DNA of 26,737 nt, from positions 1 through 26,737 of the forward strand of contig JAYSFC010000043.1 in NCBI GenBank assembly GCA_041913505.1. Reading direction: 5' to 3'. How positions within the stretch are numbered: the stretch's first letter is position 1; the number at the start of each line of letters is the position of its first letter. Under the pieces are notes generated by a model. It was not told the origin of the DNA. It was given only the letters and a program-made list of their open reading frames with translations, and ran no database searches. The position numbers and the translations under genes were made by a program. This document shows, piece after piece, positions 13,627 through 21,145 of this stretch. The stretch is from JAYSFC01 sp041913505. GTDB taxonomy: Bacteria; Pseudomonadota; Gammaproteobacteria; Burkholderiales; Burkholderiaceae_C.

Positions 13627-13856
13627 GCTTCTCAAGCGACGGACAAGGCCGGAGGTGTTGCGCAAGGCGCCGGCCTGCCGTTGTGAACATGTGAGGGGGA
13701 TGGTGCGTTGGCGCTCAAAAAAATCGTCTGCTTTTGACAACGCCTTGCATTGCGCTAAAGGCCGAAAATCTTTGCTGGAGAACTATCTTACTGATAGCAT
13801 TCATGTGAAGTGTTAAGTATTGTTGCGTCATTTACGCACGTTTCGGAGGGCCAATC
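13627..13856 (+). promoter_or_regulatory. pilM upstream region with candidate promoter elements
   Basis: This is the rest of the 270-bp mrcA/pilM gap. It holds a GGCCGG (13647-13652)/CCGGCC (13670-13675) inverted repeat, a perfect -35-like TTGACA at 13734-13739 with only a poor -10 (TAAAGG, 16-bp spacing), and a second pairing TTGCTG (13772-13777) with TAGCAT (13795-13800) at 17 bp. A small hairpin CTATC-TTACT-GATAG lies at 13783-13797. The pilM Shine-Dalgarno GGAGG is at 13845-13849. Which promoter is used cannot be decided. No open reading frame of note is present. Confidence 0.35.
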
Positions 13857-14936
13857 TTGATCTCAATGGGGTCTTTGTTCAGTAGCCAGCCCGCGCCGTT
13901 GCTGGGTATCGACATCAGTTCCTCGAGCGTCAAGCTGGTCGAGCTGGGGCGCGACAAGGCGGGTGGATTGGTCCTGGAGCGGTGTGCCATCGAGCCTCTG
14001 GAGCGGGGCTGGATCACGGATGGCAACATCGAAAAGTTCGATGAAGTGGCCGAAGCGCTGCGCCGTCTGGTCAAGAAAAGTGGTACACGGACCAAGAATG
14101 TGGCACTGGCCCTGCCGCCGTCTGCCGTCATCACCAAGCGGATTTCGTTGCCCGGAGGAATGTCCGAGCAGGAGCTTGAGGTCCAGGTGGAGTCCGAAGC
14201 TAACCAGTACATACCGTTTTCGCTCGATGAAGTGAGTCTGGATTTTTGTGTCATCGGGCCAACCAAGAACTCTCCGGGCGATGTGGATGTGCTGATCGCG
14301 GCGTCTCGGCGTGAGAAGGTGCAGGATCGTCAGGGCTTGGCTGAAGCAGCGGGCCTCAAGCCGGTCGTCGTGGATATCGAGTCGAATGCCGCGCGTTTGG
14401 CGGCGGGGCGACTGATCGAGGCGCTGCCCAACAAGGGCGTGGACGCGATGGTGGCGCTGTTCGAAGTGGGGGCGCTTACCACCAGCATGCAGGTCATCCG
14501 CGATGAAGAAGTCCTGTACGACCGAGATCAGGCTTTTGGTGGGGCGCAGCTCACCCAGTTGATCGTGCGCCAGTACGGATTCTCGCTGGAAGAGGCAGAA
14601 GCTAAAAAGCGCAATGGCGATCTGCCGGAAGACTATCAATCAGCTGTGCTGCGTCCTTTTGTGGAGAGCTTGGCTCAGGAGATTGGCCGCGCGTTGCAGT
14701 TCTTCTTCACCAGTACGCCCCATAACCGGGTCGATCACATCATGCTGGCCGGAGGCTCTGCGCCGTTGCCCGGGCTCACGGAGGCGGTGACACAGCACAC
14801 GGGGTTTGCCTGCAGCACCATCAATCCCTTTGATGGCATGGAGATCGGCAATGCCGTGCGTCTTAAGAAAATGGTTCGTGAGGCCCCGTCCTACCTGACA
14901 TCCTGTGGCTTGGCCATGCGGAGGTTCCTGCAGTGA
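13857..14936 (+). CDS. pilM: Type IV pilus assembly protein PilM
   Basis: Actin-like cytoplasmic protein of the type IV pilus alignment complex. It binds the cytoplasmic tail of PilN and links the inner-membrane PilN/PilO pair to the motor. The 359-residue sequence has the ATPase-fold phosphate-1 region LLGIDISSSSVKLVELG, an ELEVQVESEANQYIPF segment and a C-terminal LAGGSAPLPGL adenosine motif. The start is taken as TTG at 13857 because GGAGG (13845-13849) is spaced 7 nt from it. The next ATG (13866) would be 16 nt from that site, too far. First gene of pilMNOPQ; its stop overlaps the GTG start of pilN by 4 bp. Confidence 0.95.
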   Translation: MISMGSLFSSQPAPLLGIDISSSSVKLVELGRDKAGGLVLERCAIEPLERGWITDGNIEKFDEVAEALRRLVKKSGTRTKNVALALPPSAVITKRISLPGGMSEQELEVQVESEANQYIPFSLDEVSLDFCVIGPTKNSPGDVDVLIAASRREKVQDRQGLAEAAGLKPVVVDIESNAARLAAGRLIEALPNKGVDAMVALFEVGALTTSMQVIRDEEVLYDRDQAFGGAQLTQLIVRQYGFSLEEAEAKKRNGDLPEDYQSAVLRPFVESLAQEIGRALQFFFTSTPHNRVDHIMLAGGSAPLPGLTEAVTQHTGFACSTINPFDGMEIGNAVRLKKMVREAPSYLTSCGLAMRRFLQ

Positions 14937-15544
14937 TCTTGATCAACCTATTGCCGCACCGGGAGGCGGCACGCAAGCGCCGCAAGGAAGTATTTCAGGC
15001 GACGATGTTCGCATCCGTTGTACTGGGGCTGTTGATTGCTGGGGCCATTTATTGGTGGTTCCAGATGATGATCGAGGACCAGCAGCAGCGAAACACCTTC
15101 TTGCAAGGTGAAATCAAGGTGCTGGAAGGGCAGATTAAGGAGATTGCTTCGATTGAAGAGGAGATTGCAGCGCTGCGCGCACGCCAGAAGGCGGTTGAAG
15201 ATCTCCAATCGGATCGCAATCTGCCTGTGCATTTGCTGAATGAGCTGGTCAAGCAACTGCCGGACGGTGTCTATATCACGAGCTTGAAGCAGGCAGATCA
15301 GGTGATCACCATGCAGGGAATGGCGCAGTCGAACGAGCGCGTGTCGGAGATGCTGCGCAATTTGGCAAGCAATACTCCTTGGTTCTCTAAGCCCGAGCTA
15401 GTTGAGATTGTGGCGACCAACGTCGCGCTGACAGCGCGTGACCAACGCCGGGTGGCTTCGTTCAATCTGCGTTTTCGCTTGATGCGAACCAGCGAGGCCC
15501 AGAAAGCCATGGATGGGGCAAGTGCTGCGGCAGCAGGCAAGTAG
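14933..15544 (+). CDS. pilN: Type IV pilus inner-membrane protein PilN
   Basis: A 203-residue bitopic membrane protein that forms a heterodimer with PilO and recruits PilM through its conserved N-terminal tail. The PilM-binding motif INLLPHREAARKRRK is at residues 3-17. A membrane helix follows at about 24-44, then a coiled-coil segment rich in Glu, Gln and Lys (about 45-90), and a small periplasmic ferredoxin-like domain. It begins with GTG at 14933, overlapping the pilM stop as GTGA, which implies coupled translation. Length and order are typical. Confidence 0.95.
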   Translation: MILINLLPHREAARKRRKEVFQATMFASVVLGLLIAGAIYWWFQMMIEDQQQRNTFLQGEIKVLEGQIKEIASIEEEIAALRARQKAVEDLQSDRNLPVHLLNELVKQLPDGVYITSLKQADQVITMQGMAQSNERVSEMLRNLASNTPWFSKPELVEIVATNVALTARDQRRVASFNLRFRLMRTSEAQKAMDGASAAAAGK

Positions 15545-15551
15545 GTGATGC

Positions 15552-16226
15552 ATGGCTAAAAAAAGCAAATCCTCCTCACTGGACCTGGCGGCGCTGCAGC
15601 AGCAATTGCAGCGGCAATTCAGCAATCTGGATCCCAAAGATCCCTCGCTATGGCCCTTGGTGCCGCGTATTCTTCTCTGCGCGCTGATCGCAATCGGCGT
15701 TGCTGCCGGTCTGTGGTTTTTCAAGCTGACCGATTACGAGACGGAACTGGAGTCGGAGCGTGCCAAGGAAGTGGCGCTGCGGGAGGACTACCAGAAGAAA
15801 CTGGTCAAGGCGGTGAGCCTGGATGCACTCAAGAAACAGCGGGAGCAGATCCAGCAGTACGTGATCCAACTGGAGAAGCAATTGCCAAGCAAGGCGGAAA
15901 TGGCCGCCCTTCTGTCGGACATCAACCAGGCCGGATTGGGGCGAAGTCTGCAGTTTGAGCTTTTCCGTCCTGGGCAGGTGGTGGTCCGTGAGTACTATGC
16001 GGAATTGCCTATCACAGTGCGGGTTACGGGCAAGTACCATGATATTGGGTCGTTTGCATCGGATATCGCGCATCTCTCGCGCATTGTGACGCTGAATAAC
16101 ATAGTGCTTGCTCCGACGGGAAAGGACGCCAGCATGCTGTCCATGGATGCCACCGCCCGCACTTTCAGGTATCTGGATGCAGATGAAATTCAAGCGCAAC
16201 GTAAAGCATCCGGAGGGAAAAAATGA
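15552..16226 (+). CDS. pilO: Type IV pilus inner-membrane protein PilO
   Basis: A 224-residue membrane protein and partner of PilN in the alignment subcomplex that joins the pilus motor to the outer-membrane secretin. A Ser/Gln-rich cytoplasmic segment precedes one membrane helix at about 36-56 (IPLCALIAIG-type hydrophobic run before the FKLTDYETELE coiled coil). The periplasmic part ends in the conserved ELPITVRVTGKYHDIGSFASDIAHLSRIVTL block. It starts 7 bp after the pilN stop, with AGGTGA just upstream. Its stop overlaps the pilP start by 4 bp (ATGA at 16223-16226). Confidence 0.95.
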   Translation: MAKKSKSSSLDLAALQQQLQRQFSNLDPKDPSLWPLVPRILLCALIAIGVAAGLWFFKLTDYETELESERAKEVALREDYQKKLVKAVSLDALKKQREQIQQYVIQLEKQLPSKAEMAALLSDINQAGLGRSLQFELFRPGQVVVREYYAELPITVRVTGKYHDIGSFASDIAHLSRIVTLNNIVLAPTGKDASMLSMDATARTFRYLDADEIQAQRKASGGKK

Positions 16227-16768
16227 GCCGGATTCTGAAGATTGCCGCCGTAATGGGGGGGGTGCTTTCGCTTGTGGCTTGCGGGCCGTCGGGTGAGGAG
16301 GAGTTGCGGCAGTGGATGATCGAGCAGCGTGCCAACACGAAGCCGCAGGTGACGCCACTCACTGAGCCCAAACAGTTTCAGCCTCAGGACTACCTTGCCA
16401 ATACTGCCTTGGATCCATTCAATGCTTTGAAGCTCACCCAGGCTTTGCGGCGAGATTCGGCGCAGATTGCCTCGAATGCTGCCCTGATTGCACCGGAAAT
16501 GGCGCGGAGGAAGGAGCCTTTGGAGGCGTTTCCGTTGGATGCCATGGCCATGGTGGGTAGCTTGAATAAATCTGGAGTCCCCACGGCATTATTGAAGGTG
16601 GATAACCTGATTTATCAAGTGAAGGTGGGGAATTATTTGGGGCAGAATTACGGAAAGATTGTAAAGATCACCGAAACCGCCATTCAGCTGCGAGAAATCG
16701 TGCAGGATGCAACTGGGGACTGGATAGAGCGCACGGCAACGCTTGACCTGCAAGAGGGGAAGAAATGA
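16223..16768 (+). CDS. pilP: Type IV pilus lipoprotein PilP
   Basis: A 181-residue inner-membrane lipoprotein that bridges PilN/PilO to the N-terminal domains of the secretin PilQ. The signal sequence ends in a lipobox with the modified Cys20 (LSLVACGPSGEEE). A disordered linker follows, then the conserved DPFNALKL segment and the beta-sandwich carrying LLKVDNLIYQVKVGNYLGQNYGKI. The ATG overlaps the pilO stop and the gene's own stop overlaps the pilQ start, so translation is coupled along the operon. Confidence 0.95.
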   Translation: MSRILKIAAVMGGVLSLVACGPSGEEELRQWMIEQRANTKPQVTPLTEPKQFQPQDYLANTALDPFNALKLTQALRRDSAQIASNAALIAPEMARRKEPLEAFPLDAMAMVGSLNKSGVPTALLKVDNLIYQVKVGNYLGQNYGKIVKITETAIQLREIVQDATGDWIERTATLDLQEGKK

Positions 16769-18903
16769 TGTTTAGAAATAACCGTATATTCAAGCGCTGC
16801 GTGGCTGTGCTCGGTTTTTTGGCTGCCAGTGCTTTTTCAATGGTCGCGCTGGCTCAAAATGCCATTGAGTCGGTGACGGGGTCGATACAGGGCGGGGCCG
16901 AGGTAGTGAAAGTGGATCTTTCTCAGCCATTGTCAGCTCTGCCGACGGGGTTTGCCATCCAGTCGCCAGCCAGAATTGCGCTAGATCTTCCCGGTGCGGC
17001 CAATGCCATGGGGCGCTCTTTGGTCGAGGTTAATCAGGGAAATCTGAAATCGGTCAACGTGGTCCAGGCAGGAGAGCGGTCGCGGTTGGTCTTGAATTTG
17101 AAGCAGCCCACATCTTATAAAGCAGAACTTCAAGGGCGATCGCTTCTGATTACCCTGGATCCTGTGGTTTCGGTATCTGCGGCTAATCAGTCTGCTGTTG
17201 TCTTTTCGGAAGGTGGAAATAGTGAGACGCTGGCGCTGCGCGATATTGATTTTCGACGTGGCCCTGATGGTGCGGGGCGCGTGATTGTTGGGTTGGCTAA
17301 TAACCAGGTAGGGGTTGATCTGCGTCAGCAGGGCAAGGGCTTGGTGGTCGAGTTTTTGCGTTCATCTTTGCCAGAAGGATTGCGCCGAAAGCTTGATGTA
17401 GCGGACTTCGGTACGCCTGTTCAGACGGTGACTACTTCCCAGCAAGGGGAGCGGGTGCGCATGCAAATCGATGCCGTGGGAGACTGGGAGCACAATGCGT
17501 ACCAAAGTGATAATCAGTTTGTTGTTGAGATTCGGCAAAAGAAGATTGATCTGAATAAGCTTACGCAAGGGCCGGGATTCAGTGGCGAGAAATTGTCCTT
17601 GAATTTCCAGAATATCGAGGTTCGTTCGCTGTTGCAAGTGATTGCTGATTTCACGAATTTTAATATCGTGACCTCCGATACCGTCACTGGATCCCTGACG
17701 CTGCGACTGAAGGATGTGCCTTGGGATCAGGCGTTGCAAATCGTGATGGATGCCAAGGGCTTGGGTATGCGCAAGTCTGGAACGGTTCTGTGGATTGCGC
17801 CCAAGGACGAGATTGATGCGCGAACCAAGAAGGACTATGAGGCGGCCATCGCGATTCAGAAGTTGGAGCCGCTGAAAACACAGGCCTTCCAGTTGAATTA
17901 CGCTAAGGCGGCCGATATGGTGACCCAGTTGACCACTTCGGTCGGTGGGGCGTCGGGGGGCTCCACCTCAACCCGCTTCTTGTCCGAGCGTGGCTCGGTT
18001 ATTTCGGAGCCCCGCACAAACCAGCTATTTGTCACAGATACGCCGACCAAATTAGCCGAGGTGAAGCAGCTTTTGGCTTCACTGGATGTTGCGGTGCGGC
18101 AGGTGCTGATCGAGGCACGGATTGTGGAGGCTCGAGACACGTTTGGGCGCTCCCTTGGGGTCCGCCTTGGTGCGGCTGACTTGCGTGCAGCCCGTGGGGG
18201 GGATGGCGGCTATAGCGTTGGCGGAAATAACCGCGTGGCTTGGGGAACCAATTACAGCAACGCGGTAGCCACCAGCGGTGCTGGCGGAACTACTGATGCG
18301 GGGGGTAGTTTTGTCAACTTGCCGGCGCGGTTGTCGAACGTCAGCTCGGTAGGCTCTTTTGCCTTGTCAATATTTAATTCGGCCGCAAATCGATTCCTGA
18401 CCTTGGAGTTGTCGGCCATGGAAGCTGATGGCAAAGGGCGGGTGGTTTCGAGCCCGCGCCTGATTACTGCCGACCAGACCAAGGCTCTTATTGAGCAAGG
18501 TACTGAGTATCCATATTCCATTACTGCGCCCAATGGCGCCACGACGCTGGCCTTCAAGAAAGCGGTCTTGAAGCTGGAGGTGACGCCGCAGATTACCCCG
18601 GAAGGCAACATCATCTTGGACTTGGATGTCAATAAAGACAGTCGAGGCGAGACGACGACCCAGGGTGTGGCTATTGATACCAAGCACATCAAAACCCAGG
18701 TTTTGGTTGAGAATGGTGGGACAGTAGTGATTGGTGGTATCTTTGAAATGGAAGAGACAAATCAGGAAAACAAAATTCCATTTCTGGGTGATGTTCCTGT
18801 AATGGGGAATTTGTTCAAGAGCCGGACGCGCGAGTCCAGCAAGCGAGAAATGCTGGTTTTCATTACGCCCAAGGTAATTACTGAGCGTGCGTCGGGTCGT
18901 TGA
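16765..18903 (+). CDS. pilQ: Type IV pilus secretin PilQ
   Basis: A 712-residue outer-membrane secretin that forms the gated channel through which the pilus emerges. It has a signal peptide of about 30 residues ending MVALA, two AMIN-type peptidoglycan-binding beta domains in the first 250 residues, an N0 domain beginning LSLNFQNIEVRSLLQVIADF, an N1/KH-type domain (PLKTQAFQLNYAKAADMV), and the C-terminal secretin core with VSSPRLITADQTKALIEQG and VPVMGNLFKSR near the end. A Gly/Ser/Asn-rich insert (about residues 475-520) lies in the secretin domain and is variable in the family. Local G+C is lower than in neighbouring genes. The ATG overlaps the pilP stop. Confidence 0.96.
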   Translation: MMFRNNRIFKRCVAVLGFLAASAFSMVALAQNAIESVTGSIQGGAEVVKVDLSQPLSALPTGFAIQSPARIALDLPGAANAMGRSLVEVNQGNLKSVNVVQAGERSRLVLNLKQPTSYKAELQGRSLLITLDPVVSVSAANQSAVVFSEGGNSETLALRDIDFRRGPDGAGRVIVGLANNQVGVDLRQQGKGLVVEFLRSSLPEGLRRKLDVADFGTPVQTVTTSQQGERVRMQIDAVGDWEHNAYQSDNQFVVEIRQKKIDLNKLTQGPGFSGEKLSLNFQNIEVRSLLQVIADFTNFNIVTSDTVTGSLTLRLKDVPWDQALQIVMDAKGLGMRKSGTVLWIAPKDEIDARTKKDYEAAIAIQKLEPLKTQAFQLNYAKAADMVTQLTTSVGGASGGSTSTRFLSERGSVISEPRTNQLFVTDTPTKLAEVKQLLASLDVAVRQVLIEARIVEARDTFGRSLGVRLGAADLRAARGGDGGYSVGGNNRVAWGTNYSNAVATSGAGGTTDAGGSFVNLPARLSNVSSVGSFALSIFNSAANRFLTLELSAMEADGKGRVVSSPRLITADQTKALIEQGTEYPYSITAPNGATTLAFKKAVLKLEVTPQITPEGNIILDLDVNKDSRGETTTQGVAIDTKHIKTQVLVENGGTVVIGGIFEMEETNQENKIPFLGDVPVMGNLFKSRTRESSKREMLVFITPKVITERASGR

Positions 18904-18926
18904 TAGTGGTTTTAATAGGATAAGTG

Positions 18927-20492
18927 ATGCTAAAAAATGCCAAATTTCTAGCACTGGCGCTGACGGCGGCGCTGTCTGCTTGTGGGGGTGGGGGTGGTAG
19001 TTCGGGAACGGTTTCTGCCGACTACCAAATCTCCCTGAGGGCGGATAAGACCTTGCTGCCTTTGAATGTGGCAGGTAGTCCGGCGGGTATAGGTGTTTAT
19101 GCGCCGTTCACCACAACGCTGTACGTTCAGGCGAGCGTAGGGGGGCAACCGATTCCCGGTGGAACGGGGATCTTTGGTTGTAATCTGGTGCAGGGGCTGG
19201 AATCTGGCGCGTTGTATTATCTTGACGGCAATTCGGAGCACGAGGACGCTACAACGAAGGCGCCTCTAGCCTATCGTGCCGTGACGCTGGATTCGAATTC
19301 CGGTGCTGCTTCGTTCCATTTCCACGCCGCTAACAAGGCTGGAACGGCGCGGATTACCTGCTCCGTTACCGATCCGCGCGACAAGCAGCAGAAGTCTGCC
19401 AGCGTGGACATTGCTGTGGGTGGTGCCACGGGTCAAGCGGCCAGTATCAGCGCCATTGCAGCCTATCCGACCCTGGGTACGCAGGGTAATTTGAACAACG
19501 TGCGCACGAGTACGGCCATTGAGGCGCATGTGCTGGATGATGCAAACCAGCCTGTGCCCGCGCCAACCAAGGCTAACCTGCAGGTGGCTGTTGTTTCGTC
19601 CGCGGCGGCGACTGGGGCTCGCTTGCTGGCGGGGGCGCAGAGCGGTAGCGTGGTGCAGCTGAGCACCGTTGGCGGCGTGGGATTGTTCTCGCTCGCGAGC
19701 GGTCCCAACGAAGGCACCATCCTGTTGCAAATGATGGCGGATCGCTTTGATAACGATGTGACCAACGGAATCCAGGATCCGATCATTCAGCTCCTCGCGG
19801 TGTCTGTGACCGCAGGCAACCCAGCTGCGCCCGCTACCGATCCGCTGGCGTTGGTGAGTGCGGCTCCGCCCGCAGGAACCAATGGCTTGCCCTATAGCTA
19901 CGCGTTCAGTGCGAAGGGTGGTGTCGCGCCTTACACCTGGGCGGCGCTTGGTGGCTTGCCAGATGGGTTGACCCTGAGTTCTTCGGGTATCCTGAGTGGA
20001 ACCCCTGCTGTAAAGCAGACCGGCACCTTCCAAGTTGCTGTGCGGGTTACCGATAGCCAAGGCGCTTCGATTACCGGTAACTTCCCTTTGGTTATTAATA
20101 TAACGGCGCCTATTGATCCCGCTAACCCCAGTAATGTATTGGCAATCACTACAGGCGGTTGCGGTTCCGACCTTTGCCAGTTTGCCGTGACCAATCCTGC
20201 GGCGGCGCCTGCACCTGCGGACGACCTGTATTACAAGCTTGCGCTGACGGTGACGGGGCCTGGCACGGGCAGCGCGGTATGGTCTCAAGTGGGCATACCT
20301 TCTTGGCTGTCCCTGTCGGTTGACGGTACCCTGGCCGCCTCGTGGGCAGCGATGCAGACGCCTCCGGCGACGGCGCCCGTAAAGGATTGCAAGAGCGCGC
20401 CTTTCCAGATTACGGCGACACGTGGTGGCCAGTCCACCACGCGTACCGTGGTTATGGTTGTAGGCAGTGGCGCGGGGACTTGCGCCAACTAA
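18927..20492 (+). CDS. Large Ig-like-domain lipoprotein after pilQ, function unknown
   Basis: A 521-residue predicted lipoprotein I cannot assign to a named gene. It has a signal sequence with lipobox LSAC and lipidated Cys19, followed by a Gly/Ser linker (CGGGGGSSG). Residues of about 35-290 look like two bacterial Ig-like (Big/invasin-type) repeats: each has a PLNVAG- or PTLG-type entry and ends in a beta-rich segment. Residues of about 300-395 are a putative Ig domain of the He_PIG type (GLPYSYAFSAKGGVAPYTW, GLPDGLTLSSSGILSGTP). The tail has further beta-rich sequence. Paired cysteines (GIFGCNL/RITCSV, GGCGSDLC, KDCK/GTCAN) suggest disulfides. The ATG at 18927 has AGGA six bases upstream. 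It starts 23 bp after pilQ, so co-transcription with the pilus genes is likely. A role as a pilus-associated surface or adhesion factor is inference only. Confidence 0.85.
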   Translation: MLKNAKFLALALTAALSACGGGGGSSGTVSADYQISLRADKTLLPLNVAGSPAGIGVYAPFTTTLYVQASVGGQPIPGGTGIFGCNLVQGLESGALYYLDGNSEHEDATTKAPLAYRAVTLDSNSGAASFHFHAANKAGTARITCSVTDPRDKQQKSASVDIAVGGATGQAASISAIAAYPTLGTQGNLNNVRTSTAIEAHVLDDANQPVPAPTKANLQVAVVSSAAATGARLLAGAQSGSVVQLSTVGGVGLFSLASGPNEGTILLQMMADRFDNDVTNGIQDPIIQLLAVSVTAGNPAAPATDPLALVSAAPPAGTNGLPYSYAFSAKGGVAPYTWAALGGLPDGLTLSSSGILSGTPAVKQTGTFQVAVRVTDSQGASITGNFPLVINITAPIDPANPSNVLAITTGGCGSDLCQFAVTNPAAAPAPADDLYYKLALTVTGPGTGSAVWSQVGIPSWLSLSVDGTLAASWAAMQTPPATAPVKDCKSAPFQITATRGGQSTTRTVVMVVGSGAGTCAN

Positions 20493-20503
20493 AAGCCAAG
20501 GCA

Positions 20504-20520
20504 TTCTGTTACAGAAGGAG
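20504..20520 (+). promoter_or_regulatory. Mini-hairpin and strong Shine-Dalgarno upstream of aroK
   Basis: TTCTG-TTA-CAGAA (20504-20516) forms a small hairpin that abuts AAGGAG (20515-20520). This Shine-Dalgarno is spaced 6 nt from an in-frame TTG at 20527 and is 57 nt from the conventional aroK ATG. It suggests translation may begin at the TTG. Confidence 0.4.
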
Positions 20521-20550
20521 TGCTCCTTGAGCCTCCTGGAAACCCAATCC

Positions 20551-20577
20551 ATCCCCGGCTCGTCCGGGGATTTTTTT
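20551..20577 (+). terminator. Intrinsic-terminator hairpin abutting the aroK start
   Basis: ATCCCCGG (20551-20558), loop CTCGT and CCGGGGAT (20564-20571) form a perfect 8-bp GC-rich stem followed by TTTTTT to 20577. The aroK ATG is the very next base. It has every mark of a rho-independent terminator for the pil-lipoprotein transcript. However, it lies within the leader, or within the coding sequence if the TTG at 20527 is used, of aroK. Confidence 0.8.
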
Positions 20578-21129
20578 ATGATCGTTCTCGTAGGTATGCC
20601 CGGCTGCGGCAAATCCACCATTGGCCGCCTGCTTGCCCGCAGGCTCCACTTGGATTTCGGTGACTCCGACCATGTGATCGAGTCACGTCTGGGCGGCAGC
20701 ATCCGCAGCTATTTCGACAGCCATGGCGAGGCCGCTTTCCGGGACATCGAGCAAGATGTGCTCGCCGAGCTGCTGAACCAGCGTAAGGTTGGTGTGCTGG
20801 CGACCGGGGGAGGGGCCGTTCTGCGGCCGGCGAACCGGGCGGCCATGCGCGCGGCAGCCCATGTGGTCTATCTCAAGGCTTCGCCGGAGGAAATTGCCCG
20901 GCGCGTCAAGCACGATACCAAGCGTCCGCTGCTGCAGGTGGCCGATCCGCTGCAGCGCCTGCGCGATCTCTATGCGGTCAGGGACCCTCTGTATCGCGAG
21001 GTGGCCCATACGGTGGTTGAAGCGGGCCACGGCACGGCAACCATGGTGGTCAATCTGATTGCCATGCAGTTGGAGCAGGCACAATGGGCGGCTGGAGATA
21101 CGACCGGCCCTTCCTCCGCAGCCCCTTGA
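20578..21129 (+). CDS. aroK: Shikimate kinase
   Basis: Phosphorylates shikimate to shikimate-3-phosphate in the aromatic amino acid pathway. From the ATG at 20578 it has 183 residues. The Walker A loop is GMPGCGKST at 6-14, the shikimate-binding DSD lies in FGDSDHVIE, the GGG motif in LATGGGAVLR, and the lid carries DTKRPLLQ. The frame is also open to an upstream TTG at 20527 with a much better Shine-Dalgarno (AAGGAG). That would add 17 residues (MSLLETQSIPGSSGDFF) and give 200 residues. I keep the ATG because it starts directly at the conserved fold, but the choice is uncertain. aroB begins 16 bp after the stop. Confidence 0.93.
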   Translation: MIVLVGMPGCGKSTIGRLLARRLHLDFGDSDHVIESRLGGSIRSYFDSHGEAAFRDIEQDVLAELLNQRKVGVLATGGGAVLRPANRAAMRAAAHVVYLKASPEEIARRVKHDTKRPLLQVADPLQRLRDLYAVRDPLYREVAHTVVEAGHGTATMVVNLIAMQLEQAQWAAGDTTGPSSAAP

Positions 21130-21145
21130 AACCGTGACGCCTTCC

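Noticed and set aside
13734..13762. TTGACA at 13734-13739 as the definite pilM promoter
   Set aside because: The -35 is perfect but the best -10 (TAAAGG) is poor. A second candidate nearer pilM exists, so no single promoter was called.
19266..20702. Minus-strand open frame of 478 codons opposite the Ig-domain lipoprotein and aroK
   Set aside because: Arg/Gly-rich translation with no motif. The plus-strand lipoprotein has a signal sequence, lipobox and Shine-Dalgarno.
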